DNA from: Chamaecrista fasciculata
Lineage: Eukaryota; Streptophyta; Magnoliopsida; Fabales; Fabaceae
Assembly (NCBI GenBank): GCA_003254925.1
Contig: QANZ01052890.1
Span: forward strand, 2,360-66,359
Length of the DNA stretch: 64,000 nt
Direction of reading: 5' to 3'
Below are positions 24,456 to 33,653 of the stretch, in pieces (position 1 is the stretch's first letter; the number at the start of each line of letters is the position of its first letter). Below the pieces are notes generated by a model. That model searched no databases. It was given only the letters and a program-made list of their open reading frames with translations, and was not told where the DNA came from. Both the position numbers and the translations under genes were made by a program.

Positions 24456-25023
24456 TTTATTGTAGCACTAAAAAAATTGACTTGGCTGAAATTCAAACTT
24501 GCAATTCACTAAGTTTTTATTGTAGAAAATAAGTGTAGACATAATATCAACACAAAAGATCATTCATCTAGTAGTGATGCTAAACAAAGGTCAATATAAT
24601 TTTTAAATTGAGATATGAAGTAAAAATAATACAGGCAAATGTCATGGATTATAACTAAAATTTACCACCATTTTTTCGTTTCAATAGTTTCCCTATTTTC
24701 AGTCAAATTTATATACATTAACATAAATGATTGTGTAGATTTTTCAACGCCGAGAATTATATAACTCGCAGTACCCATCCCCCACAGCTATATATCACCT
24801 AGGTCTACATATATACTCCTAAATCCCCTTTTCTGGCAATCAATTCCATAACACAGACTGGAAGTATCCCATCTCACAAGAAATTGTCCAAACACCTTAT
24901 TATCCTTACTGTCATTTTCTGTTTCTAATCCTCTTATGTCATTAATTTCCCATAAGTTTAGTATCACAAAGAAATGTACATGTCTTGGCATGCAGTAACA
25001 AAAAAAAAAAGAAAAAAAAATTA
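24456..25023. other. Intergenic DNA
   Basis: AT-rich sequence between the SINE and the HEN1-like fragment, with no gene recognised. The stretch just below 25020 would be the 3' flank of the fragment. Confidence 0.4.
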
Positions 25024-27009
25024 TTAGTTGCTTCTACTCCATTCCCATATTACATTGAAATGGTGCTCTAAATCAGTATCCTTTAGCTGATCTTTGTCAA
25101 GTATATATTCTCTTCTAAAGACAGCAATCTGTGAAGCAAAGCCTGGGTCTGAAGCAAAGCCGGATTCAACACCAGCAGACCGACCAACACCACTGAACTC
25201 TACGCTATAATTGTGCCTTGCAGCTAAATCTGATGCCCAGCAACTAAACTGCTCTCGGGTCCACTCAAATTTGTGGTCATGGTTGATGAATTTACATGAT
25301 TGTAAAGAGGTCTTTTCGTCTGATTCCTCTTCTTGTCCTTGGCTTGTTGGATTAGACCTCTGGAGCACTACATTGTATCCGTAATTTGGAGTAGAAACTA
25401 TGAGAATCCTGGGACGAAAAGAACTTAACACCACATCGCCAAATAGACATGCCTGGTATTCTTCCATATGCTCAATTACCTACAGTTTTACCAGTGAATT
25501 TTATTTCATTCTAATCACAGTTTCCACAAATAGAATATGCTAGTAGTAAACTCAAATGTTCCAATAGATATGCTTGGTAGATTTGGAACTAGAATACAAA
25601 AGGAAGTTTATATTGAATGTATATGAGGGATACTAACTGTCCAGACCGGTGACCTCCCAGAGAAATATAGAAGTGAAAAGTACACTCAGAATTTCTGTCA
25701 GAGATTATCTTATCTTTACTGATTTGACTTTTTTGGTCCGTGGTTATAAAATCTTTTATCAGATTGCTTCCTGTTGAACCCTTGTTATTTCCTTAGCTTC
25801 AATGTAAATTTTCAAAAAAATATAGATTTCTAAAGTGTTGCCCAAGTAAGATACGGAGGTCATACATCATGCATGTAGTCTTAATATAGAATAGGTGTGA
25901 AGACAGAAATGCAATATGAACTATTGAACCCAGCTTAGAGATTGCCAAATATTGTTTAACAAACATAAAAATAAACATATTCTAAGAACAAGAATAGTTA
26001 AACTAATAGCTATAGATGAGTGACTAATGGGTATCTTTACAGTCGCATATAACATGAACATGAACATGAAGTCAACAGTTAAAAGATATAAGGAGGGAAT
26101 GGAGTACCTCTAAGCAAGTGCCAATATCAAAATCATGCAATCTGAAGTCAAAGCTCGTAATTAAACCTTCATAAAGAATTACAGATTTGATCCCGGTGCA
26201 TGGCACATCAACTTCTGAGTTTGTGCCTAATTTTGAATTAAGAACCTGTACAGTTCATAACTATCAGCTTTGAAAACCAAACATCTTAATTTCAAGAAAG
26301 GGATGACATATTTGGCACATTTCTTGACATGATAGTTTTGATAGCTCGCGCCCTTCACACACAACTTGGTCCACCAAGAACAAGAATATGTCAAGCTGTA
26401 TGTTACATTAACAGACACACAGCTTCATTTGCTTGCATAAAAAAAATGTCCACTGAAGACACAGTCACATCTGAGGTTACTGCTGCATATGCCAAAGACA
26501 GCATCCTCTGATATAACAAATACAATTTCTGCATATTCTAAAACACACAAGTTATTTTGTACATCAAAAGACAAAATTATTTTTAAATATGACTACTCAC
26601 TTCAATTTTACCCATTTAAACTTAAAAGCGCAGTTATGCTCAGTGGCAACAAATGGATCACTCCATCCTACAAATTGTATTAAATAATCGGTCTTAATAT
26701 AATTATGCAAAGCCAGAGTATATAACATTCTCCAGTTCGATATGATATAACATCTGTCAGGTGAAGATGACGCTACAAATCGTTGTAGCTTTACAATAAC
26801 AGAACCCTGGTACATCCCCATGTTAAGCAAAAATCTGAGGTAATATACTGAAAGAAAATAACAATTTTACAATATAACAAAATGATTGAGATCTTTGCAG
26901 CGCGAGTAAGACCTTTCAGGGAAATATCAACACCAACAGTTCTTTCAAGACCAGTAAAATAATTTAACAATGCTTCCAGCAAACTTCCAGATCCACATCC
27001 AAAATCCAC
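25024..27009 (-). pseudogene. HEN1: HEN1-like small-RNA methyltransferase, 3' exons only
   Basis: HEN1 adds a 2'-O-methyl group to the 3' end of plant miRNAs and siRNAs. Only the methyltransferase end is present, as three minus-strand exons: 27009-26893 (VDFGCGSGSLLEALL, the SAM-binding loop, ending GLTRAAK), 26245-26108 (ending FRLHDFDIGTCLE) and 25479-25024 (VIEHMEE... to WEWSRSN and stop). The exons join in phase 0. The metal-binding set is intact: E..EH in CLE-VIEH and the His in NHDHKFEW, then VEFSGVG and PGFASQIAVFRRE. Two defects stand out. The exon ending at 26893 is followed by AT instead of the donor GT (AAG|ATCTCA). No exon encoding the rest of the roughly 900-residue protein was found upstream; repeats begin near 27300. 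It is therefore probably a truncated duplicate, although a start further upstream, hidden by insertions, cannot be excluded. Confidence 0.85.
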
Positions 27010-27713
27010 CTGCCATCAAAACAGAATATTAAACTAATGTCGAATTTATAAAACAAAAGGTCTATCACAAAAATACTCACACATAAAAAAAATAAGATAG
27101 ATAACAATTTTTTCTCTAGTTGTTTTAATTTATGTAGTTTGTGTATTAAACAAGCCAGGCTTGATCACAAATAAGGGTTTGAAATTTTCTCTAAACCCAA
27201 CTCAACTGAGCCCTATAAGGGTTTGTCTGAATAATTGGAAGGAAAAATTAAAGATGATGAATATGAAAAAAATTGAAAATGATGAACATAATTATAAAGA
27301 AAATTTAACAATTATTAATTTTTTTAGAACGTTGCATTAGAGAGTGGAAGCGCCAGGAAAACAGAAAAGCGCATTCTCGGTGGACGAATCAACGTCCAAA
27401 TCTCTCTCTCTCTCTCTCTTTGACGATCTTTCCGTACTGTAAATTATACATGGAATCGCTGAACTTCTATTTCATCATTCATTCATTCTCTCTCTTATTT
27501 AATTTCTAACGGCCCAGACGGGCAAATTGACGGTGAAGGTCAATTTTTTTTGAAATGTCTGGGTGACCGAGGGACCGAATTGCGACGAGTTAGGAAAATT
27601 CGAAAATTGGGTTGTATACTCGCAAAAATTCAGGGACCAAACTGTCAGTTCCTATAAAATTCAGGGATTAAAACGTTAGTTTACTCAATTGCAAAATTAA
27701 TTTTTTTTATACG
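27010..27713. other. Intergenic DNA, repeat fragments
   Basis: It contains a CT microsatellite (27404-27420) and CAGGGACCAAACTGTCAG / CAGGGATTAAAACG phrases (27630-27690) that look like one end of an older element. No HEN1-like exon was found here. Confidence 0.45.
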
Positions 27714-27722
27714 CTCGTAATT

Positions 27723-28631
27723 GGCACCGGATCCTCTACCGTAAGTTTTTGGTGTTGTGCCTGTTGTCCCACAAATCTGAACCATTAATCAAATTGTTAT
27801 ATTATGCCACGTGTCATCTCTTCTTTTTCCTTGCACCCAATTTTTTTCTCTTCCATGGTTGCAAGTTCAAATCGTTGCCGTTGAGTGACACTTCCTTCGA
27901 CGATTGGCCAAGGCGTCGATGAAGGTAGACTTATCGGAGCTACTAGTGCCCATCAAATTGATGCCGCCGCCGACATCGACGTCAAGAGGTGTTTCGCCGC
28001 CATTCCCGGCGACTTCTTTTCGATCGTCAGCGTCATATTCGAGTTCGGCATTGTTAGAGTTGATAAATGGCGGTGCCATAAGCCCAACATCGCCGTTGAG
28101 TGAAAATTCCGTTGAGTCCAGCATCGACGTTCAAAACGAAGCCGCCGAATCTCGCCGCCGACGCCAATGGTGAATACTTGTTAATGTGCTTTTGTGGAGA
28201 AGGCACTAAATATCCAAATCGACCATTGGCAGAGACATGTGAGTTTCAATTTATGTATGTATAATTTCACTATGGCAATAACTAGATTGGGTTATCTTCG
28301 CACTGTGCACCGATTAAGTTATACTATATGTTTCAATCCACCTTCTGAACCTGCGTCGGCTACATCACTATTCGGCGGCGGCAATGAACGGCTACGACAA
28401 TGATGAACAACGGCGGCAGAGAATCGCAACAATGATGAACGGGGCTGGCCAAAATATGAAATTGCGAAGGAAATCTGAAAACCTATTTTAGAGAAACAAT
28501 GATCCAGTGAAAACCAAAGAAAATAATAAGAGACACGTGGCGATTGAGCCTCCCATCAGATTAAACGAATGGCTCTGATTACGTGAACAGCAAAGACAGC
28601 ATGAAATGGTCACGGTAGAGGATCCACTCCC
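27723..28631. mobile_element. Pack-MULE-like element with ABCG-like P-loop fragment
   Basis: Terminal inverted repeats: the left reads GGCACCGGATCCTCTACCGT, and the right read on the minus strand is GGGAGTGGATCCTCTACCGT. The perfect 9-bp duplication CTCGTAATT occupies 27714-27722 and 28632-28640. A 9-bp duplication is the hallmark of Mutator-like elements. Subterminal GCCACGTGTC and GACACGTGGC also pair. Inside, on the minus strand (27867-28124), an 85-codon frame ends MGTSSSDKSTFIDALANRRR, which resembles the Walker A region of plant ABCG transporters (normally GASGSGKST.IDALANRI) with the glycine before Lys changed to Asp. The gene fragment is therefore decayed. Its GC content is higher than the flanks. 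Capture of a host gene piece is an inference. Confidence 0.75.
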
Positions 28632-28822
28632 CTCGTAATTAGTTTTTCTCAGGGCGGGTCCATAATGTCAAGTCTTGTAGTTGTAGCGTTTTCTTTCATG
28701 TCCCAAATTCAAAACCCTAGTTCTCTTTTCTCTCTCATTCCTTCTATCTCACCCTCGCTCAAGGTTTTCTTTTTCGTTGAATTCTCTCATTTTTCTTCTC
28801 CAAGTTCTCCGTCGCCGAACTC

Positions 28823-29415
28823 ATGGATGGTAACTATAGTTCTAATTTATAAAGATTCGGGGATAAATTAGAACTTGGAGACGAAAAATGAGAGAATTCA
28901 CAGAGGAAACCGTTGATTGTTGTAGGGGATCTTGAGTAAACCTGAAACTGAATAAATTTCCCTTCTTTTCCTTTCTGATTAGTTTAGATATATTTTCGTC
29001 TTCCTGTCTGGTTTTAGGTCCTGAGTACGTAAATTTGAACAGACTTCAAAACATCAAGGCCTTGATCAGACAGGGCTATAAAATCAAGGCCTTATGTTTT
29101 GAAGTTGTTCAGATTCTCTGCAAGGGATCTTGAGTAAACCTGAAACTGAATAAATTTCCCTTCTTTTCCTTTCTGATTAGTTTAAATATAATTTCGTCTT
29201 CCTGTCTGGTTTTAGGTGCTGAATACGAAAATCTGAAAAGGAAGTATCTGGTGCAGCTCCGGGACGACGTACGGTGGAGGAGAATAACCAAACGGTGGCA
29301 GCTCCGGGACGGAGTCGACGACGGCGTCGTTTTGCTTCTCGGCCAAGAGGAAAGACCGAAAGAGTATCTCAACCCCGCCATTAACCACCTGTACAAAACT
29401 CCTGTGAGAAAATAA
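28823..29415 (+). CDS. Hypothetical 68-residue protein, two exons
   Basis: A tentative model. ATG at 28823, exon 1 28823-28829 (ATG GAT G) with donor GTAACT, exon 2 29216-29415 after TTTTAG, and an in-frame TAA. The product reads MDGAEYENLKRKYLVQLRDD, then VRWRRITKRWQLRDGVDDG, VVLLLGQEERPKEYLNPAIN and HLYKTPVRK. It is charged and has no signal peptide or membrane segment. The sequence around the exon 2 acceptor exists twice, 199 bp apart (from 28925 and from 29124). The first copy keeps TTTTAG and a diverged GTCCTGAGTACG, so the acceptor was duplicated and one copy has decayed. I do not recognise the family. The very short first exon and isolated position make it uncertain, and it could be a gene remnant. 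Confidence 0.35.
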
Positions 29416-29445
29416 TCGATCATTTCACTTTTCTAGTTAATTAAA

Positions 29446-29610
29446 CCGATGAAGTTTAGAAAAAAAAAATAGTTGATCTTCTGCGTTTTCTTTTTGCGGC
29501 ATGTCGTTTTTGTGCCCTGCTTTTTGGACTTTTTGTTTGCTTGGCCTCTAGGCCCGTACTGATAAAAAAAAAAAGGAGGGAATCAATGCTTTATTTTTAT
29601 TCATTCCCTC
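29446..29610. repeat. Left copy of a 165-170 bp direct repeat flanking a TIR element
   Basis: It starts CCGATGAAGTTTAG and ends ATTCATTCCCTC, directly against the element at 29611. The partner at 31474-31643 has the same start and end with a few mismatches and length changes in A runs (for example TTTGCGGCATG against TTTGCGCATG). Confidence 0.85.
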
Positions 29611-31473
29611 GAGGTGATTTTCCTTAACGTTTCATTTTGTTCAGGTATGCCCTCAATGTGCAACCAAAGTTTTAATTATGCCTTCAATTTTGACTCAATG
29701 CACATATGACAATTTTTTTTTGCTTATGTGTCATTTTTTTTATCTGACTTGATTACGTGGCATCATGACTGGGCATTCTTTTTTCTTTTCCACCTTGGCA
29801 TGATGACTGGATTTACATTTTTAAACATAAAAATTGAGTAAACTAGCAAATCAGTCCCTGGATTTACATTTTTCATCATCTTCATTCATTTTAGTCCCAA
29901 ATTCTCAAAATAAAATTGTAAAGTGTCCCAAAACACTTCCAAACATTTCAATTTAGTCCTTAAAAGTATTAAAAACCCTAAAACCTCAACTCTAAACCTT
30001 AAAACTATAAACCATAAACCCTAAACTCTAAAATTATAAACTCTAAAACCCTAAACTCTAAAAAATCTAATTTGAGCAATTAGGTCCCTCACCCATTCTT
30101 ATCCCATTATTCTCAATTCCCCCTCTTTTCATCATCTTCATTCATTTTAGTCCCAAATTCTCAAAATAAAATTGTAAAGTGTCCCAAAACTCTTCAAAAC
30201 ATTCCAATTTAGTCCTTAAAAATATTAAAAACCCTAAATCCTAAACCCCAAACTCTAAACCCTAAACCCCTAAACCTTAAATCCCTAAAACTTAATTATT
30301 TTTAATTTTCATCTTCTCAATTTAACATAAATCCCTAATTTTTTTTAATCCCTAAACCCCCTAATTTTTTTTTCATCGTCACCATTCATCATCTTGGTTG
30401 GTTCATCATCCGGCTTTCTCCAATATTGTTAGTTTGTTATACTCCTTCTCAACAACATCATGAGATTCAATCTCCCCATCTTATTATTCCTATTCATCTT
30501 CTTCACTCCTAAAAACTCGCCTCTCTCTTTCTCACTCGCCGATCCGATCCCCTCCGCTTCCGCCTTCATCGCCGACCGGAGATGCTACAATCACCACGAC
30601 ACCGGCGAACTCACCACTTCTTCGCCGTCATCGGCGCTTTGCAAGAATCGGACGTTGCTGGAAACGGCGGCGAGCGAGTGCTCGGAGGCGGTGGCGCGTG
30701 TGCCGGAGATGGGAGAGTGGTTGAGGCGCGTGAGGCGGAGGATCCACCAGAATCCGGAGCTAGCTTTTGAGGAAGAAGATACGAGCCGTTTGATCAGAGA
30801 AGAGTTAGATCTGATGGATGTGAGTTTAGGGTTTAGGAAGAAGATTTAGGGATGAATGAGGATGATGAACTGACGAAGATGATGAATGAGGATGATGAAC
30901 CAACCAAGATGATGAATGGTGATGATGAAAAAAAATTAGGGGGTTTAGGGATTTATGTTAAATTGAGAAGATGAAGATGAAGATTAAAAAAAATTAAGTT
31001 TTAGGGATTTAGGGTTTAGGGGTTTCAGAGTTTGGGGTTTAGGGTTTAGGATTTTAGGATTTAGGGTTTTTAATATTTTTAAGGACTAAATTGGAATGTT
31101 TTGAAGAGTTTTGGGACACTTTACAATTTTATTTTGAGAATTTGGGACTAAAATGAATGAAGATGATGAAAAATGTAAATTCAGGGACTGATTTGCTAGT
31201 TTGCTCAATTTTTATGTTGAAAAATGTAAATCCAGTCATCATGCCAAGGTGGAAAAAAAAATAAAAATGCCCAGTCATGATGCCACGTAATCAAGTCAGA
31301 CAAAAAAAATGACACATAAGCAAAAAAAATTGCCACATATGCATTGAGTCAAAATTGAGGGCATAATTGAAACGTTGGTTGCACATTGAGGGCATACCAG
31401 AATAAAATGAAACGTTAAGGGCATAACTGAAAATCACTGCAAACGTTAAGGGCATGAAAGGGTGTTTTGCCAA
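29611..31473. mobile_element. Long-TIR element carrying an ILR1-like gene fragment
   Basis: Arms of several hundred bp pair across the element. Examples are GTGCAACC near 29660 with GGTTGCACATTGAGGGCAT near 31377, GTGGCATCATGACTGGGCAT near 29757 with ATGCCCAGTCATGATGCCAC near 31267, and AGTCCCTGGATTTACATTTT near 29853 with AAAATGTAAATTCAGGGACT near 31170. The left arm also contains an internal duplication (29870-29970 against 30120-30220). Between the arms, 30430-30850 is gene-like and GC-richer. The right outer end has about 40 bp (ending GGTGTTTTGCCAA) missing on the left. It is flanked by 165-170 bp direct repeats rather than a short target duplication. Confidence 0.75.
30460..30849 (+). 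pseudogene. Truncated ILR1-like IAA-amino acid hydrolase fragment
   Basis: ATG 30460 opens a 129-codon frame with a hydrophobic leader (MRFNLPILLFLFIFF), a Ser/Asp-rich segment, then EMGEWLRRVRRRIHQNPELA and FEEEDTSRLIREELDLM. This matches the N-terminal start of the M20 peptidase domain of IAA-amino acid hydrolases of the ILR1 / ILL6 group, which release auxin from amide conjugates in the ER. The match ends at about residue 120, after which the frame runs into arm sequence (GFRKKI, stop). Only the first tenth to quarter of the roughly 440-residue family is present, with none of the metal-binding residues. It lies inside the element at 29611-31473, so it is read as a captured exon 1 rather than a gene in decay at its own locus. 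Confidence 0.8.
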
Positions 31474-31643
31474 CCGATGAAGTTTATTACAGAGAAAAAA
31501 AAAAAAGTTGATCTTCTGCGTTTTCTTTTTGCGCATGTCGTTTTTGTGCCCTGCTTTTTGGGCTTTTTGTTTGCTTGGCCTCTAGGCCCGTACTGATAAA
31601 AAAAAGAGGAGGGAATCAATGCTTTATTTTTATTCATTCCCTC
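31474..31643. repeat. Right copy of the 165-170 bp direct repeat
   Basis: It begins CCGATGAAGTTTATTAC immediately after the TIR element and ends ATTCATTCCCTC. It shares GTTGATCTTCTGCGTTTTCT, GGCCTCTAGGCCCGTACTGA and GGAGGGAATCAATGCTTTAT with the left copy. Confidence 0.85.
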
Positions 31644-31702
31644 ATTCCATTAATAATTCTCTAAATTAAGTTGGATATATAAAAATAGAGATCAGAGATA
31701 TA

Positions 31703-31881
31703 TCTTATATTATATGGCTCCACCCCTTTCTGGTCGTCCACATTTTAAAACTATAGTACAAAATTAATAATATGAGGAAAATTATTGTTTGATCCCTTCT
31801 TTTTTACTGTGTTAACGATTTAGTCCCTCATTTATTTTACATACATATTTGCGTGCCCGTTAGGGCACACAAAGCCTCTAG
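31703..31881 (+). mobile_element. Short non-autonomous Helitron
   Basis: The 3' end shows the Helitron signature: the perfect hairpin GTGCCC-GTTA-GGGCAC at 31853-31868, nine bases, then CTAG at 31878-31881 followed by host T. A candidate 5' end TCTTATATTATATGG starts at 31703 after host A, as expected for insertion between A and T. The body is similar to the element at 45347-45633. No Rep/helicase is encoded. Confidence 0.7.
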
Positions 31882-31922
31882 TATGATATATCTATATAGC
31901 TATAGTTAGGGTCTCTCCTCAC

Positions 31923-32537
31923 GATTTATTTATATAAATAATATATAAAAAAAAAGTATTTAGATTTTTAGGACAAAAAAAAAATTATTTAGATTTTTGG
32001 GACACTCGGATATGGTCCGAGTGTCCCAATACAAGTGGCCCAATCACCCGGTGTCACGTGGCACCGGGTGGAATTTTTTTTTTAAAACTTTTTTTATTTT
32101 TTTGGGACACTCGAATGTCATCCGAGTGTCCCAAAAAAATTTAAACCGACCAATCACGCGGTGCCACGTGGCACCGCATGATTGGTGCGGTTTAAATATT
32201 TTTTTGTGGAGGATGANTACCCAAACCACCCCCCATTATATTGGCCTTATCCTCCACAAAAAAATATTTAAATCGCACCAATCATGCGGTGCCACGTGTC
32301 ACCGCGTGATTGGTCGTTTTAAATTTTTTTGGGACACTCGGATGACATCCGAGTGTCCCAAAAAAATAAAAAAAGTTTTAAAAAAAATTTTCACCCGGTG
32401 CCACGTGGCACCAGGTGATTGTGCCACTTGTATTGGGACACTCGGACCATATCCGAGTGTCCCAAAAATCTAAATAGTTTTTTTTTGTCCTAAAAATCTA
32501 AATACTTTTTTTTATATATTATTTATATAAATAAACC
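31923..32537. mobile_element. Near-perfect fold-back element, MULE-MITE-like
   Basis: Two arms of roughly 285 bp are inverted copies along their whole length, from ATTTATTTATATAAATAATA at the left to TATTATTTATATAAATAAAC at the right, with a small centre near 32218-32250. The 10-bp direct duplication CTCTCCTCAC stands at 31913-31922 and 32538-32547. Each arm contains nested hairpins (GGGACACTCGGATATGGTCC followed by GAGTGTCCC) and G-box palindromes (GTGCCACGTGGCAC). It has no coding capacity. A single N lies at 32217. Confidence 0.88.
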
Positions 32538-32747
32538 CTCTCCTCACTGCACCACATAGCCAAATGAGTACATTTATTCGATTTCAACTACAGTTTCGAA
32601 AAATCATTGTTTGCCAGACCCACACACAACATATAATGGGTATATAGCTGATGTCCCGGATATATGAAAGATGCTTAATCATATGAAAATTAACTCTTGT
32701 GATTAAGCAACTAATTAATAGCTTGTAGCTAGCTAGCTGACAAAGTT

Positions 32748-33014
32748 CTGCAAGTCACTTTTTATTTTAAACTTTCAGTTTGATCTAAATTTTATCTTTA
32801 GATTAACTTCTTTCAAAAAATTAACAACAGACTGCATCTTGTTTAAATCTAAGTTAAGATTTAAGTTTTTTTTCTATCAATTTTATATTATATGTCATTG
32901 GTTACATATTTGGCTAGAATAAGAACAAAGGACAAAACTGATCAAAATTTGAAATATTAAAGACAAAATTGATCTTTGATGTAAAATTTGAGGACAAAAT
33001 TAGTATAATTGCCT
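32748..33014. repeat. MITE family M1, copy 1 (diverged)
   Basis: It shares ATTAACTTCTTTC, CTAAGTTAAGATTTAAGTTT, CTATCAATTTTATATTATAT and GAGGACAAAATTAGTAT with copies at 42931, 55614 and 63087. The left arm is worn. Confidence 0.65.
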
Positions 33015-33653
33015 AATTTTATTTCGATGACTGACGTATTCATTTTTTTTTAACCTGGTCCTCCTTAGAACTTTCTTCCCAATTTAATTTCTATCAATTG
33101 TTTTTTTTTTTATCAAAAGAGTCTTACGGTGACTAATTTTAATAAGAAAAAATTATTTATGTGAGAGTTAATATGTCATGTTATTAACCTATAGTGTTAC
33201 ATATTTGATTAACAATGTTAAACAATTAATTTAGTTAAAACTTAGATAAAGAGACTAACCTTAATAATGTTTTTTTGAAGGATCAAAATTAAAAAAAATT
33301 CTAAGAACAATCAAATTGAAAAAAAAAAAAAAAGTCAATACATGATGGACCAAAATAGACTTTCAATTTATCATAGTATTTGAGGAGGTAATAAATTATA
33401 AACCCAAATTTTATTTTTGCTTTTCACCTTTTTGAGTTAATTTTCTCTGATTTTGACACCATCACAATGAATTTTGTTTGTTACCGATGTTAATAGATCA
33501 TGTCACTAATTAATGTTATTATATATTTAATTAATGCTGGCATATTTATTTAGTAAAAAAATAAGTGTAAAATCAATTATATTTTGGTATTTTATGATTT
33601 GTAATTAACATATTCTATTTGGCATCTTATCTTATGATTTAAAAAGTAGTATT
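33015..33653. other. AT-rich intergenic DNA
   Basis: It contains worn inverted-repeat phrases (TTTAACCTGGTCCTCC near 33050; GATGGACCAAAATAGAC near 33344) that are probably the ends of another MITE. No gene was recognised. Confidence 0.4.

Noticed and set aside
26597..26830. Possible extra HEN1 exon between 26246 and 26892
   Set aside because: The translated sequence shows no HEN1 similarity, and the flanking exons already join in phase without it.
31997..32473. 158-codon frame across the fold-back element
   Set aside because: It is produced by the inverted arms themselves, since the same words read on both strands; it also contains an N.
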